From NCBI GenBank assembly GCA_035452965.1, contig DAOTCE010000005.1, positions 111,523 to 175,522 on the forward strand: DNA of 64,000 nucleotides, in the 5' to 3' direction. The position numbers were made by a program, and so were the translations under genes. Each line of letters opens with the position of its first letter. Position 1 is the first letter of the stretch. The DNA is from Candidatus Paceibacterota bacterium. Its GTDB lineage: Bacteria; Verrucomicrobiota; Verrucomicrobiia; Limisphaerales; UBA8199. The notes below the pieces were generated by a model. It saw only the letters and a program-made list of their open reading frames with translations. It had not been told where the DNA came from and made no database searches. Positions 19,001 to 27,029 of this stretch are shown one piece after another.

Positions 19001-19035
19001 GGCTGACCGCGCCGCTCGGGAGCGTTCGCGGGTGA
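16003..19035 (+). CDS. Two-component propeller sensor histidine kinase (HisKA_3 / NarX-type)
   Basis: 1010 aa. Signal peptide at residues ~1-26, then a large periplasmic region of two-component-regulator propeller repeats (recurring LWVGT-N-GGL-R blades), probably two beta-propellers. A Y_Y_Y domain follows (LEIRYASLNL, GYETTWKE, LPPGQYYFQV), then a single membrane segment (WWFLGLTTLCLLGLIVG). The cytoplasmic HisKA_3 dimerisation helix has ARDIHDQLGASLTQIS with His815 as predicted phospho-acceptor. The HATPase_c domain ends the protein (NVVRHAQA N box, DNGRGL G1 box, NGLRNMRKRM). The partner regulator is 23 bp downstream. The ligand is not predictable; related domain arrangements in Bacteroides sense oligosaccharides. 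Confidence 0.93.
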   Translation: MPKQSWPFAAAGLLLLFWCGPARAATDSRFTVDVLGTAQGLPSSVVLAVAQTRDSYLWVGTLNGLARFDGVQFAVFDENNTPGLNSSQIIRLYEDRQTNLWVGAENGSVAIVKADKVASVNVGQGGRADRLMAICEDASGAVLLYTDGGSLARHRDGKFEVWQTGAGTRSTCRALIAEESGRLWVGTDLSLVALNPIPVVTDEVKSIRLNFLLASKGGGYWRLANGRIQKWKGDRLERDLGAYPWTSTLSIFAACEDQNGNLVVGTYGDGVYWFDADGKATRISKQEGLSHDSVLAVTVDREGCLWVGTNGGGLNRVKRKLFEVLERSRESVVQSVCEDAQGAVWIGYTGNRIDHWSPDGAQQFRLIPSSVVVDVNPDTLLDVKSVFVGRNQGALGGNWILSGTWGALGPHLFQLEYGRFVPLALPPALDTRISAIFQDRAGRLWLGTQGGLLRFDDLKLFTTRDGLSANDVRAIAEDPDGSLWVGTEGGGLNRLRDGQFTCFTKAEGLPGNRISAVEVDREGVLWVATFGGLARFQGGKWTRYSKEEGLASNSLGYLLEDGQGCLWIGSNAGLMRLKKAELNRFAIDTNTLISCRLYGEADGLPATECTAGSQPGALRGADGTLWFPTIRGLASLNPKQLLPNTNPPPVIIQAVLIDGRLQNPDTLRASPPHAVTVPAGKERLEIRYASLNLAAPERGRFKCRLEGYETTWKEQPGSVREARYTKLPPGQYYFQVKACNEDDVWSRQGATLAVTVLPPFWRTWWFLGLTTLCLLGLIVGSVHYVSTQRLQRQLAVLRQKEAVEKDRARIARDIHDQLGASLTQISLLGELVESDKNRPAEVEAHARQIEQAALETTHALDEIVWTVNPSNDTLDGLITYVCKYAQDYLAVAGLHYRLEVPSQLPGTPISPEVRHNVFLASKESITNVVRHAQATAVVIRMQFDDSRFSLEIQDNGRGLAGMDQKAAQARNGLRNMRKRMEDVGGSFSIGPAPEGGTLVRLTAPLGSVRG

Positions 19036-19058
19036 GATAGATCGCAACGACTGATGTT

Positions 19059-19685
19059 ATGGCAATCACAGTTTCCATCGTAGAAGACAACGACCAGTTG
19101 CGTGGGACACTGGCGCGCGTGATCGGCCGCGCCGAAGGCTTCAAGTGCGTCAGCCAATACCCCAACGCCGAGGCCGCGCTGGCGGGCTTGCCCAAAGACA
19201 ACCCCGAGGTGGTGCTGATGGACATCAATCTGCCAGGCATGAACGGGGTGGAGTGCGTCCGGCAGTTGAAACAACTGGCGCCGAACATCCAGTCGGTAAT
19301 GCTGACGGTCTATGAGGACACGGATAACATCTTCGCGGCACTGGCGGCCGGGGCGTCCGGTTATCTGCTCAAGCGCACCAAGAGCGCCGAACTGTTGGAG
19401 GCCATCCGCGAGGTGCATCGGGGCGGCTCGCCCATGACCACGCACATCGCGCGCAAAGTCACGCAGTCGTTTCAGAGAGTGGGCCCGTCCCCTCAGCCGG
19501 CCGAGAACCTGTCCCAGCGCGAACAGGAGGTGCTCGATTGCCTGAGCCAGGGCTTTCTCTACAAGGAAATTGCGGATAAGCTTGGCATCAGCTACGAGAC
19601 TGTGCACACCTACATCCGCCGCATCTACGAGAAGCTCCAGGTCCGCACTCGAACCGAGGCGGTCGCCAAGTTCCTGCGCCGTTAG
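19059..19685 (+). CDS. NarL/FixJ-type response regulator
   Basis: 208 aa. The N-terminal receiver domain has acidic residues ED at 9-10, phospho-acceptor Asp55 in LMDINLPG, Thr83 and Lys105 in YLLKRTKS. The C-terminal LuxR-type helix-turn-helix spans about residues 145-205 (LSQREQEVLDCLSQGFLYKEIADKLGISYETVHTYIRRIYEKL is the recognisable block, given here by position ~150-192). All residues needed for phosphorylation are present. It lies 23 bp after the propeller histidine kinase and is its probable cognate output. Target genes are unknown; the following PagL-like gene is a candidate by position only. Confidence 0.94.
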   Translation: MAITVSIVEDNDQLRGTLARVIGRAEGFKCVSQYPNAEAALAGLPKDNPEVVLMDINLPGMNGVECVRQLKQLAPNIQSVMLTVYEDTDNIFAALAAGASGYLLKRTKSAELLEAIREVHRGGSPMTTHIARKVTQSFQRVGPSPQPAENLSQREQEVLDCLSQGFLYKEIADKLGISYETVHTYIRRIYEKLQVRTRTEAVAKFLRR

Positions 19686-19802
19686 CGCCAAACGCGCCGA
19701 CCGGGGGCGATGATGTGGATCTCTAATCCCGCCGGGACTGGATCCATCGTGGCGTTGATAGTGCCTTGTGCAGCTGAGGAATGTCGGACATGATTTGCGC
19801 GC

Positions 19803-20360
19803 ATGGATGTACCAAGCAAGACGCGTTGGCGGATTGGTGTAGCGGCATGGGTCGTCGCCTTCCTTATGGCATGGGGCGATTCAAGTTACGGAGCGGATTT
19901 TCGGTTGGAGTCTGCAGGTGTGCGGGGCGGCTTCTCCGCAAACGAGAGCGGTTGGGGTTTCAACGAAGCCCAGGGATTTGTGAGCTGGAATTTGCCGTGG
20001 GATTGGGATCTGGGCAAAGAGTGGTATTTGCAGACGCGGCTCGATCTTTCGGCTGGCTGGCTGGGTGATGATGAAGAGAGTGCCGCAATTGGAACGGTCG
20101 GACCCAGCCTGATGCTGGGGCGGCAACGCTTGCCGCTGTCGCTGGATGGCGGGATCAGTCCGACTATTCTGACCAAGCATGCATTCGGCTCGAAGGACTT
20201 CGGCTCGTATGCCCAGTTCACAAGCCACGTCGGGTTAAACTGGGATTTTGCGCCACACTGGCATCTGAGCTACCGGTTTGAGCACATGTCCAATGCCAAT
20301 CTCTCCGAGCACAACCCGGGCTTAAATATGCACGTGTTCGGACTCAGCTACCGGTTCTGA
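19803..20360 (+). CDS. PagL-like lipid A deacylase / acyloxyacyl hydrolase family outer-membrane protein
   Basis: 185 aa with a signal peptide (basic MDVPSKTRWR, hydrophobic core, cleavage near SYGA). The rest alternates like a small eight-stranded beta-barrel and ends in aromatic Phe (GLSYRF), an outer-membrane insertion signature. The motif RFEHMSNANL-EHNPGLN matches the His-x-Ser-Asn active-site region of the PagL family. As I recall it, the catalytic Glu of the Pseudomonas enzyme aligns with Asn here, so deacylase activity is uncertain. It follows the two-component pair by 117 bp on the same strand. Confidence 0.75.
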   Translation: MDVPSKTRWRIGVAAWVVAFLMAWGDSSYGADFRLESAGVRGGFSANESGWGFNEAQGFVSWNLPWDWDLGKEWYLQTRLDLSAGWLGDDEESAAIGTVGPSLMLGRQRLPLSLDGGISPTILTKHAFGSKDFGSYAQFTSHVGLNWDFAPHWHLSYRFEHMSNANLSEHNPGLNMHVFGLSYRF

Positions 20361-20493
20361 ATCCGCGGCGGCGCGGTTGACCTTCCCCGGCCCCGGCTTC
20401 GAGCCTGTCGCGCGAGGGGGTGCTGGAAGCTCCAGCGATTAAATTCGCCTGTTCGCGGTTCGGATGTGGTTATATCTTAATTAGTTGAGTCTT

Positions 20494-23214
20494 ATGAGTA
20501 TAACGCAGAATTCATTCGGCACGCTGCAGAGTTTCGACATGGGCAACGGACAACAGGGCTGGCTGCACGCGCTGCCGGCACTGGAGCGGGCGGGTGTCGG
20601 TGCGGTGTCCCGGCTGCCAGTGTCCATCCGGATGGTGCTGGAGTCGGTGCTGCGCAATTGCGATGGCAACAGGGTCACACCGCAGAACGTGCGAGCGCTG
20701 GCGAATTGGAAGCCTAACGCCCCGCGCACGGAGGAGATTCCCTTCGTGGTCGCCCGCATTGTGCTGCAGGATTTTACCGGTGTGCCGTTGCTGGTGGATC
20801 TGGCGGCTATGCGGTCGGCAGTGGCGCGGCTGGGTCGCGATCCCAGGATGATCGAGCCGCTTGTGCCGGTGGACCTGGTGGTGGATCACTCGGTGCAGGT
20901 GGATGTTTACGGGACGCCGGATGCCTTGGCCCGGAACCTCGAACTTGAGTTCAAACGGAACCGCGAGCGTTACCAGTTTTTGAAGTGGGGCATGCAGGCC
21001 TTCGACACGTTCAAAGTGGTGCCGCCGGGCATCGGGATCGTGCACCAGGTCAACCTGGAATACCTCGCCAAGGGTGTTCTTTCCGGTCCGTGCAACATCG
21101 AACGCCAGTCAGCCCAACTCTACTATCCTGATACGCTGGTGGGCACCGACTCCCACACTACCATGATCAATGGCCTCGGCATTGTGGGCTGGGGCGTCGG
21201 CGGAATTGAGGCCGAAGCGGGCATGCTCGGACAGCCGGTCTGTTTCCTTACGCCGGACGTGGTGGGCGTGCATTTGATAGGCGAACTGCGCGAAGGCGTG
21301 ACGGCAACCGACCTGGCTTTGACCGTGACCGAAATGCTGCGGAAAGCCAAAGTCGTGGGCAAATTTGTGGAATACTTCGGAACCGGCGCGGCGGCGCTAC
21401 CGGTGGTGGACCGGGCTACCATCGCGAACATGGCGCCCGAGTACGGTGCGACCATGGGGTTCTTCCCCATAGATGAGGAGTGCGTGAATTACCTGCGCGC
21501 TACCGGTCGGAGCGAAGAGCATTGCCGAGCGTATGAAAACTACTACCGCGCGCAGGGGATGTTCGGCATGCCGAAGCGGGGACAAATTTGGTATTCAGTC
21601 GAACTCGAACTGGACTTGGGGACAGTGGTGCCGAGCGTGGCGGGGCCGAAGCGCCCGCAGGACCGCATTGAGCTTCCGAATTTGAAGCGGGAGTTTGCCG
21701 CAGCGCTCGTCCGCCCGGCCACGGAGAATGGCTTCGGCAAGGAGCCTGAGGCGAGCAGCGGCCAAGGCAACGGCCAAATCGGGCACGGCAGCGTAGTGAT
21801 TGCGGCGATCACGAGCTGCACGAATACCAGCAATCCCTCCGTGATGCTGGCGGCCGGACTTCTGGCCAAGAAGGTCGTGGAACGCGGCTTGCGCGTCAGC
21901 CCCTTGGTGAAAACATCACTGGCACCCGGCTCGCGAGTGGTGAGCGACTATCTCAGCCAGACCGGCCTGCAGAAGTATTTCGACCAATTGGGTTTTGGCC
22001 TCGCTGGCTACGGTTGCACGACCTGCATTGGCAATTCCGGTCCGCTGCCGGAGCCAGTAGATGAAGCCATCGCGAAACACGACTGGATTACGGCCTCCGT
22101 GTTGTCCGGCAATCGCAACTTTGAGGCGCGCATCCATCAGAGCGTCAAAGCCAATTTCCTGATGTCGCCGCCGCTGGTGGTAGCGTTCGCCGTGGCGGGC
22201 CGAGTGGATATTGACCTTACACGGGAACCACTCGGTATAGGCGGAGACGGTCGCGAGGTCTATCTGAAGGAGGTTTGGCCGACATTACAGGAGGTGCGCG
22301 ACCTGATGCATGCGGCGCTCAAACCTGAAGTGTTCCGCCGGCTGTACCGGGACTTTGCCGAGCAGAACCCCAAGTGGAATGAGATTCCCGCGGCTACCGG
22401 CAAGGTGTATCAATGGGATGGCGACAGCACCTATATCCAGGAACCGCCGTTCCTGGCGGAGTTCAAGTTGCAGCCGGGGCCAATCCGAGGAATTCAAGCT
22501 GCGCGCGCGCTGGCAATATTCGGCGATAGCGTGACGACCGACCATATTTCTCCTGCCGGTAGCATCAAGAAAGGGTCCCCGGCGGGTCGCTACCTGATGG
22601 AACGTGGCGTTGCCGTGGAGGACTTCAACAGCTACGGCTCGCGGCGGGGCAATGATCGTGTGATGACCCGCGGGACGTTTGCCAACTTGCGTCTGAAGAA
22701 CATGATGGTGCCGGGGACCGAAGGCGGGGTGACCAAACACCAACCAACCGGCGACGTCCTGAGCATCTTCGAAGCTGCGGAGAGGTACGCGGAGCAGGGC
22801 ACCCCCCTGATCGTGCTGGCCGGACAGGAATACGGCACGGGCAGTTCGCGCGACTGGGCGGCCAAGGGAACCGCGCTGCTGGGGGTCAGAGCTGTGGTCG
22901 CGCAGAGTTTTGAGCGCATTCACCGCTCGAACCTGGTCGGCATGGGGGTGCTTCCCTTGCAGTTCAAGGAGGGTGTGAATCCTAAAACCTTAAAGCTCGA
23001 GGGCACAGAGACCTTCGCAGTGCTGGGTCTGGGGGAGAACCTCGAGCCCCAACAGCAGTTAGACTTGCGTCTGACGAGAGAGAACGGCCAGGCCGAGACA
23101 GTGCCGGTGACCTGCCGCATTGAAACGCCAATTGAAGTTGACTACTATCGGCATGGTGGGATTCTGCCCTACATCCTGCGGCGGTTGGTTGGGGGGCCGG
23201 GGCAGTCTCCCTGA
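20494..23214 (+). CDS. acnA: Aconitate hydratase A
   Basis: Interconverts citrate and isocitrate in the TCA cycle using a [4Fe-4S] cluster. At 906 aa the length is standard for AcnA/IRP1-type enzymes. Cluster Cys residues are Cys442 (TSCTNTSNPS), Cys508 and Cys511 (GCTTCIGNSGP). Substrate-binding blocks DSHTTMINGLG, GSSRDWAAKGT and FGDSVTTDHISPAG are intact. ATG at 20494 is chosen over the TTG three codons upstream, since MSITQNSFGTL resembles family N-termini; no strong Shine-Dalgarno is present. It is monocistronic, convergent with the downstream minus-strand gene at 23298. Confidence 0.96.
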   Translation: MSITQNSFGTLQSFDMGNGQQGWLHALPALERAGVGAVSRLPVSIRMVLESVLRNCDGNRVTPQNVRALANWKPNAPRTEEIPFVVARIVLQDFTGVPLLVDLAAMRSAVARLGRDPRMIEPLVPVDLVVDHSVQVDVYGTPDALARNLELEFKRNRERYQFLKWGMQAFDTFKVVPPGIGIVHQVNLEYLAKGVLSGPCNIERQSAQLYYPDTLVGTDSHTTMINGLGIVGWGVGGIEAEAGMLGQPVCFLTPDVVGVHLIGELREGVTATDLALTVTEMLRKAKVVGKFVEYFGTGAAALPVVDRATIANMAPEYGATMGFFPIDEECVNYLRATGRSEEHCRAYENYYRAQGMFGMPKRGQIWYSVELELDLGTVVPSVAGPKRPQDRIELPNLKREFAAALVRPATENGFGKEPEASSGQGNGQIGHGSVVIAAITSCTNTSNPSVMLAAGLLAKKVVERGLRVSPLVKTSLAPGSRVVSDYLSQTGLQKYFDQLGFGLAGYGCTTCIGNSGPLPEPVDEAIAKHDWITASVLSGNRNFEARIHQSVKANFLMSPPLVVAFAVAGRVDIDLTREPLGIGGDGREVYLKEVWPTLQEVRDLMHAALKPEVFRRLYRDFAEQNPKWNEIPAATGKVYQWDGDSTYIQEPPFLAEFKLQPGPIRGIQAARALAIFGDSVTTDHISPAGSIKKGSPAGRYLMERGVAVEDFNSYGSRRGNDRVMTRGTFANLRLKNMMVPGTEGGVTKHQPTGDVLSIFEAAERYAEQGTPLIVLAGQEYGTGSSRDWAAKGTALLGVRAVVAQSFERIHRSNLVGMGVLPLQFKEGVNPKTLKLEGTETFAVLGLGENLEPQQQLDLRLTRENGQAETVPVTCRIETPIEVDYYRHGGILPYILRRLVGGPGQSP

Positions 23215-23297
23215 GGGTGTGACCGGGCAGTCGGTCTCCTGGCGTGAACCGCTCTGCGCCCCCACGCGTCTCCCATCGTGCCCGCCGTCCGGGCAGG

Positions 23298-23720
23298 TTA
23301 CCTCGGCGCGGGTGCGGTTCGGTAGAGGTCGTCCTCAGTTGCGGCGTTGCTGTCTTCCCAGACCTTGTTCGGCCCGGCAGAGCGGATCATGACTTCATTG
23401 TCGGAGAAGTAGAACCGAAAGGGCGTGCCCCACGGATCGAGTATCTCACCTTTGTCGTTCATGTCGCTCTTGCGCACGGCCAGGATGAGCACCTTCCTGT
23501 CACTTCGACCGAGTAACGCCTTGGCAATGGACGGATTGTTGCCCGAAGGGTAACTGCCCACAAACTCCCGGTATTGCTGAATGCCCAGAATCAGGTTATC
23601 CGCGTCGGAATTGAACTTGGCAGTCTTTGGATCAACCTGTCTCGATGTCCAGGCTTTAGCCACCCACAAGACACCCCCGACACCCAGCACTACTAGAGCG
23701 ATAACAATTGCCTTTTTCAT
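23298..23720 (-). CDS. GspG/pseudopilin-C-terminal-like membrane-anchored protein
   Basis: 140 aa. Residues 4-24 form one hydrophobic anchor (AIVIALVVLGVGGVLWVA). The rest resembles the globular part of type II secretion pseudopilins: NLILGIQQYREFVGSYPSG, then LDPWGTPFRFYFSDN and IRSAGPNKVWED. The prepilin-peptidase motif (Gly-Phe-Thr-x-x-Glu) is missing, so this is not a canonical pseudopilin; it is more likely an anchored relative. It starts 21 bp after the LacI-type gene and probably ends the tlyA-nadK-lacI transcript. Function unknown. Confidence 0.7.
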   Translation of the reverse strand: MKKAIVIALVVLGVGGVLWVAKAWTSRQVDPKTAKFNSDADNLILGIQQYREFVGSYPSGNNPSIAKALLGRSDRKVLILAVRKSDMNDKGEILDPWGTPFRFYFSDNEVMIRSAGPNKVWEDSNAATEDDLYRTAPAPR

Positions 23721-23741
23721 AGAATCTCAGTCGTCAGCCTA

Positions 23742-24776
23742 CTATTCAGGCTGGCTGAGGTGAGGTGTAGCAGGAGGAGTGCCGGTACTGGCGCGCACGA
23801 TAAGCTCGGCGGGCAGCCGCTTCGATTCGCTGCGACGGCCTTGCAGCATTTCGTGCATGGCGTTCACCGCGGCCCGGCCAAGGCGGAACTTGGGCTGGCG
23901 CGTCGTTGTCAATGGCACGCGAAAATGCGCACCCAGCAGGATATTCCCGAAGCCGGCGACCGATATATCCTCGGGAATCCTGAGACCGTGGCTCAACAGC
24001 GCCTCCGCACAGCCAACCGCAACCACGTCGTTCACCGCCTGAACGGCTGTGGCGTCGGCGGATTCACTCATCATTTGCGTGGCCGCTTTCGCGCCGTCCT
24101 CGATCGTGCGCCCCGCTTGAAAGACCAGCCTATCATCCAGGTCGATGCCAGCTTCGTGCAAGGCACGACGATAACCTTCCAGGCGTTCTCGGGTCCACGG
24201 CGTGGTATGGGGGCCGGCGAGAAATGCGATTCGCGTGTGTCCGAGCTTGAGCAAATGCTGTGTAACGGCGTAGCTGGCCAACAGGTCGTCCGTCTCGATG
24301 TTGACGAACCGGTTGCAGAAAGGCGCGGTGTGCCCAAGTAACACGGTAGGAACCTGACGGATCAACAACTCCTGATAAATCCGCGCCTCAGTTGCTATCC
24401 GATACACTGGAGAGATGAAAAGGCCATCCACCCGCCGGGACAGAAATCGGCGAATGCACGCCTCTTCACGTTCCGGGATGTTCAGTGTGTGTGCGAGCAA
24501 GACATCGTAACCCAGCGCGTGGGCTCCCTCCTCGATAGCCAGCACTACGCGCGAATATATCGGGTTAGTCATTGAGGAGACAATCAGCCCAAACAACTTT
24601 GTTCGCCGTGTGCGCAGCCCCTGGGCGGTCGAGTCGGGCAAATAGCCCATTTGCTGGGCCAGCAATTTGATGCGAGTTTTAGTCGCGGCCGAAACATCGG
24701 GCTTGTCCCGCAGGGCCTTGGACACGGTGATCACCGCGACGCCGGCTTGATTGGCGATGTCGCTAAGCCGTATCAC
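23742..24776 (-). CDS. LacI-family transcriptional regulator
   Basis: 344 aa from the GTG at 24776. The N-terminal HTH (IRLSDIANQAGVAVITVSKAL, positions ~2-22) and hinge GYLPDSTAQGLR are typical. The effector domain is a periplasmic-binding-protein fold (LFGLIVSSMTNPIYS, FLAGPHTTPWTRERLEGY, VVAVGCAEALL, DISVAGFGNI). This start overlaps the nadK stop as GTGA and has GAGGAG seven bases upstream; a longer form from 24806 is possible but less likely. Such regulators usually answer to sugars or purines. No sugar transporter adjoins, and the Gfo/Idh/MocA genes are 13 kb away, so the regulon is unknown. Confidence 0.92.
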   Translation of the reverse strand: MIRLSDIANQAGVAVITVSKALRDKPDVSAATKTRIKLLAQQMGYLPDSTAQGLRTRRTKLFGLIVSSMTNPIYSRVVLAIEEGAHALGYDVLLAHTLNIPEREEACIRRFLSRRVDGLFISPVYRIATEARIYQELLIRQVPTVLLGHTAPFCNRFVNIETDDLLASYAVTQHLLKLGHTRIAFLAGPHTTPWTRERLEGYRRALHEAGIDLDDRLVFQAGRTIEDGAKAATQMMSESADATAVQAVNDVVAVGCAEALLSHGLRIPEDISVAGFGNILLGAHFRVPLTTTRQPKFRLGRAAVNAMHEMLQGRRSESKRLPAELIVRASTGTPPATPHLSQPE

Positions 24777-25657
24777 AGATTGGCTCCTCGCCAATGCAGT
24801 TTGCACCGCAAGGTCTCACAAAATGAACTCCCCGCCAGGTGCATCAGGCGCACGGTTCGTTGACTGCGGTGAATCATGATCCGGTCCCCGGCAGCCAGCT
24901 CCTGAATCACCTCGCCATCCGCGCTCAGAATTGTAGCCGGCCTGGGGCTGATGGCTGTCACCGAAATCGCCGCATTTAGTGGCAGGATCAGCGAACGATT
25001 CGACAAGGTGTGAGGGCAAATCGGGGTGAGGGCAAAAACGTCCGCCGTGGGAAACACCACCGCCCCGCCGGCGGCTAGCGAATATGCGGTGGAACCCGTG
25101 GGTGAACTGATAATTAGCCCGTCGCACCGGTACCGCGTTAACGGATCGCCGTCTACGCTCACATCGAGTTCGATCAAGCGGGAGGCAACACCGCGACCGA
25201 TGACGATGTCGTTCAAAGCCGTTCGGTCCACTCGGCCTCCGCTGCAGCGCCCAGTCGCGTGGATCAGGGCGCGGGCCTCGAACTTGAACTTGCCGCTCCA
25301 AATGCACTTGAGTGCTTCCGGCAGGTTCGCGGAGGGGACAGCCGTTAGGAAGCCCAATCCACCCAGGTTGACACCGAGAATGGGGGTGCGCGAGCCGGCG
25401 ATTTCATGGGCTACTCGCAGCATTGTCCCATCCCCACCAAACACGATCAGGAGGTCCACTTGGCGTGTGAGTGTGGCGGTGTCGGCGCACACCACAGCCT
25501 TCATGCGGGCAAATTGGTTGGTGGCGGCGTTGCTGTACACTTGCCGGCCGGCGGCGGCAATCAGACGGGCCGCCCGCCTTACCGCCTCGCCGGCAGAAGC
25601 CTTCTCAGAGTTTCCTATGAGTCCCACCCGTTTGATCTTTTCAGCCAACGTCTTCAA
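24773..25657 (-). CDS. nadK: NAD kinase
   Basis: Phosphorylates NAD+ to NADP+ using ATP. 294 aa, usual for bacterial NadK. Diagnostic motifs are FGGDGT (Asp76), NLGGLGFLT, TALNDIVIGRG and SSPTGSTAYSLAAGG, all intact. The gene overlaps the 3' end of tlyA by 17 bases and the start of the LacI-type gene by 4, so the three are almost certainly one transcript. The tlyA-nadK adjacency is common in many bacteria. Confidence 0.96.
   Translation of the reverse strand: MKTLAEKIKRVGLIGNSEKASAGEAVRRAARLIAAAGRQVYSNAATNQFARMKAVVCADTATLTRQVDLLIVFGGDGTMLRVAHEIAGSRTPILGVNLGGLGFLTAVPSANLPEALKCIWSGKFKFEARALIHATGRCSGGRVDRTALNDIVIGRGVASRLIELDVSVDGDPLTRYRCDGLIISSPTGSTAYSLAAGGAVVFPTADVFALTPICPHTLSNRSLILPLNAAISVTAISPRPATILSADGEVIQELAAGDRIMIHRSQRTVRLMHLAGSSFCETLRCKLHWRGANL
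24784..24789 (-). promoter_or_regulatory. Ribosome-binding site deciding the LacI-type start
   Basis: GAGGAG on the minus strand lies inside the 3' end of nadK, seven bases before the GTG at 24776. That GTG forms a 4-base GTGA overlap with the nadK stop, implying translational coupling. Confidence 0.75.
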
Positions 25658-26384
25658 TCAACGCCAGGAATTCCTTATTGCCGGCTGGCCCTAGCAGTGG
25701 TGATTCCGTCACGCCTGCCCATCGTAAGCCCAACCGGCCGACTACGAACAACTCCAACTCGCGCAGCACGCGCCGGTGGATGGCCGGATCCCGAATCACA
25801 CCCCGGCCCCTTCCCGTCTCGGCCTTGCCGGCTTCGAACTGCGGTTTGATTAACGCGAGGATTCTACCGCCCGAACGGAGCAATGCAACGCTGGCCGGCA
25901 GAATCTTTTGCAGCGAAATGAAGGAACAATCTATCACTACTAGATCTGCCCCCCCAAAAGGGGCGGGGAAGCTCTTGGGCGTGAGCTGGCGCGCGTTGAC
26001 TTTCTCCATCACCACCACGCGGGCATCGTTGCGCAATTTCCAGGCAAGCTGGCCCTGGCCCACGTCCACTGCGTACACCTTTGCAGCCCTTCGCTGCAGC
26101 AGGCAGTCGGTGAAGCCTCCGGTCGAGGCCCCGAGGTCTACGGCGGTCACGCCGCAAACATCGAGTGCAAAGTGATTCAGAGCATGCTCAAGCTTGAAAC
26201 CACCTCGGCTTACGAACCTCTCTGCTGCCAGCACGATGAGCTTGTCTCCGGCTTTGACTGGATCGCTGGCTTTGCGCGCCACACGATCGTTAATCCTCAC
26301 GTGGCCCGCCATTACCGCGCGCTTGGCTCGCTCGCGGCTCTCACACAGCCCGCGTTCGACCAGCGCCTGATCCAGACGATCCAT
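25641..26384 (-). CDS. tlyA: TlyA-family rRNA 2'-O-methyltransferase
   Basis: 247 aa. An S4 RNA-binding domain covers residues ~1-60 (RLDQALVERGL, RAVMAGHVRINDR). An FtsJ-type SAM-dependent methyltransferase domain follows, with DLGASTGGFTDCLLQ near residues 83-97, YAVDVGQGQL, VIDCSFISL and LIKPQFEAG. Known TlyA proteins 2'-O-methylate cytidines in 16S and/or 23S rRNA and thereby set capreomycin sensitivity. First gene of the tlyA-nadK-lacI-GspG-like run. Confidence 0.94.
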   Translation of the reverse strand: MDRLDQALVERGLCESRERAKRAVMAGHVRINDRVARKASDPVKAGDKLIVLAAERFVSRGGFKLEHALNHFALDVCGVTAVDLGASTGGFTDCLLQRRAAKVYAVDVGQGQLAWKLRNDARVVVMEKVNARQLTPKSFPAPFGGADLVVIDCSFISLQKILPASVALLRSGGRILALIKPQFEAGKAETGRGRGVIRDPAIHRRVLRELELFVVGRLGLRWAGVTESPLLGPAGNKEFLALIEDVG

Positions 26385-26549
26385 TGCTGGAGTATGCTAA
26401 AGCAGACCCTCGGGAAGCGAGATTAAAGCCGCAGCAGATGAGCGATGGCTGGGGCGTGAGGATCCTGGGTCACGAAGAGGGGTCTTGGTTCCTGCTGGAA
26501 CCTCGGGGGCAGGGCAGGGCTTCGCTAGGAGAGGGGGATACTTGATTGA

Positions 26550-27026
26550 CTATTCTTCCTTAGCAGCGCTGGAGTAGGCCTTGCTTTGAGCTTCGCGGAA
26601 GCTGTGCAGGAAAAGGGTATTATCGGCGACGGCCTTTTCAATCAGCTGCTTGAGCAGGAACGATTCCGATGTGTTAATGACGGCGTGAACGCTGTGCTGG
26701 AACGCTTGCAGCGGCGTGAATGTCTGAAAGGAGTCGCCGAATAGAATGACAGTGGCGTGGCGGCGCTGGCTCATCGGCATGTTCTGCAGCGCCTGCAGGG
26801 TCAGATTCTCGGAGGGATTGTTGGCCGCGAATAGTTCCTCAAGGATGACAACTTGATAGCGGATCTGGTTGAAACGAATGAGGAAGTCGCTATGGGTGGC
26901 GGCTGTGTGGACCTTGTAACCAAGTTCGGTCAGGGCCGTCTTGGCGGCTTCCAGCCATTCCGGGGTCGAGAAAGCCAAGAGGGCGGGCTTGTCGCTTGTG
27001 CCAATGAAATCGAATTTGCTGGACAT
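26550..27026 (-). CDS. Receiver-like protein apparently lacking the phospho-acceptor, in a pilT operon
   Basis: 158 aa. Secondary-structure pattern and motifs fit a CheY-like fold: PALLAFSTPEWLEAAKTALTELGYKVHTAAT, a helix, then strand YQVVILEELFAAN, then RRHATVILFGD. At the place where receivers carry the phospho-acceptor Asp the sequence reads ILEEL, giving Glu. The conserved Lys after strand 5 is also absent (HAVINTSES). It therefore looks like a pseudo-receiver with a phosphorylation-independent role. It starts three bases after the PilU-like gene, so it is the third gene of that operon and plausibly acts on the pilus motor. No known family name is assigned. Confidence 0.7.
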   Translation of the reverse strand: MSSKFDFIGTSDKPALLAFSTPEWLEAAKTALTELGYKVHTAATHSDFLIRFNQIRYQVVILEELFAANNPSENLTLQALQNMPMSQRRHATVILFGDSFQTFTPLQAFQHSVHAVINTSESFLLKQLIEKAVADNTLFLHSFREAQSKAYSSAAKEE

Positions 27027-27029
27027 AAA

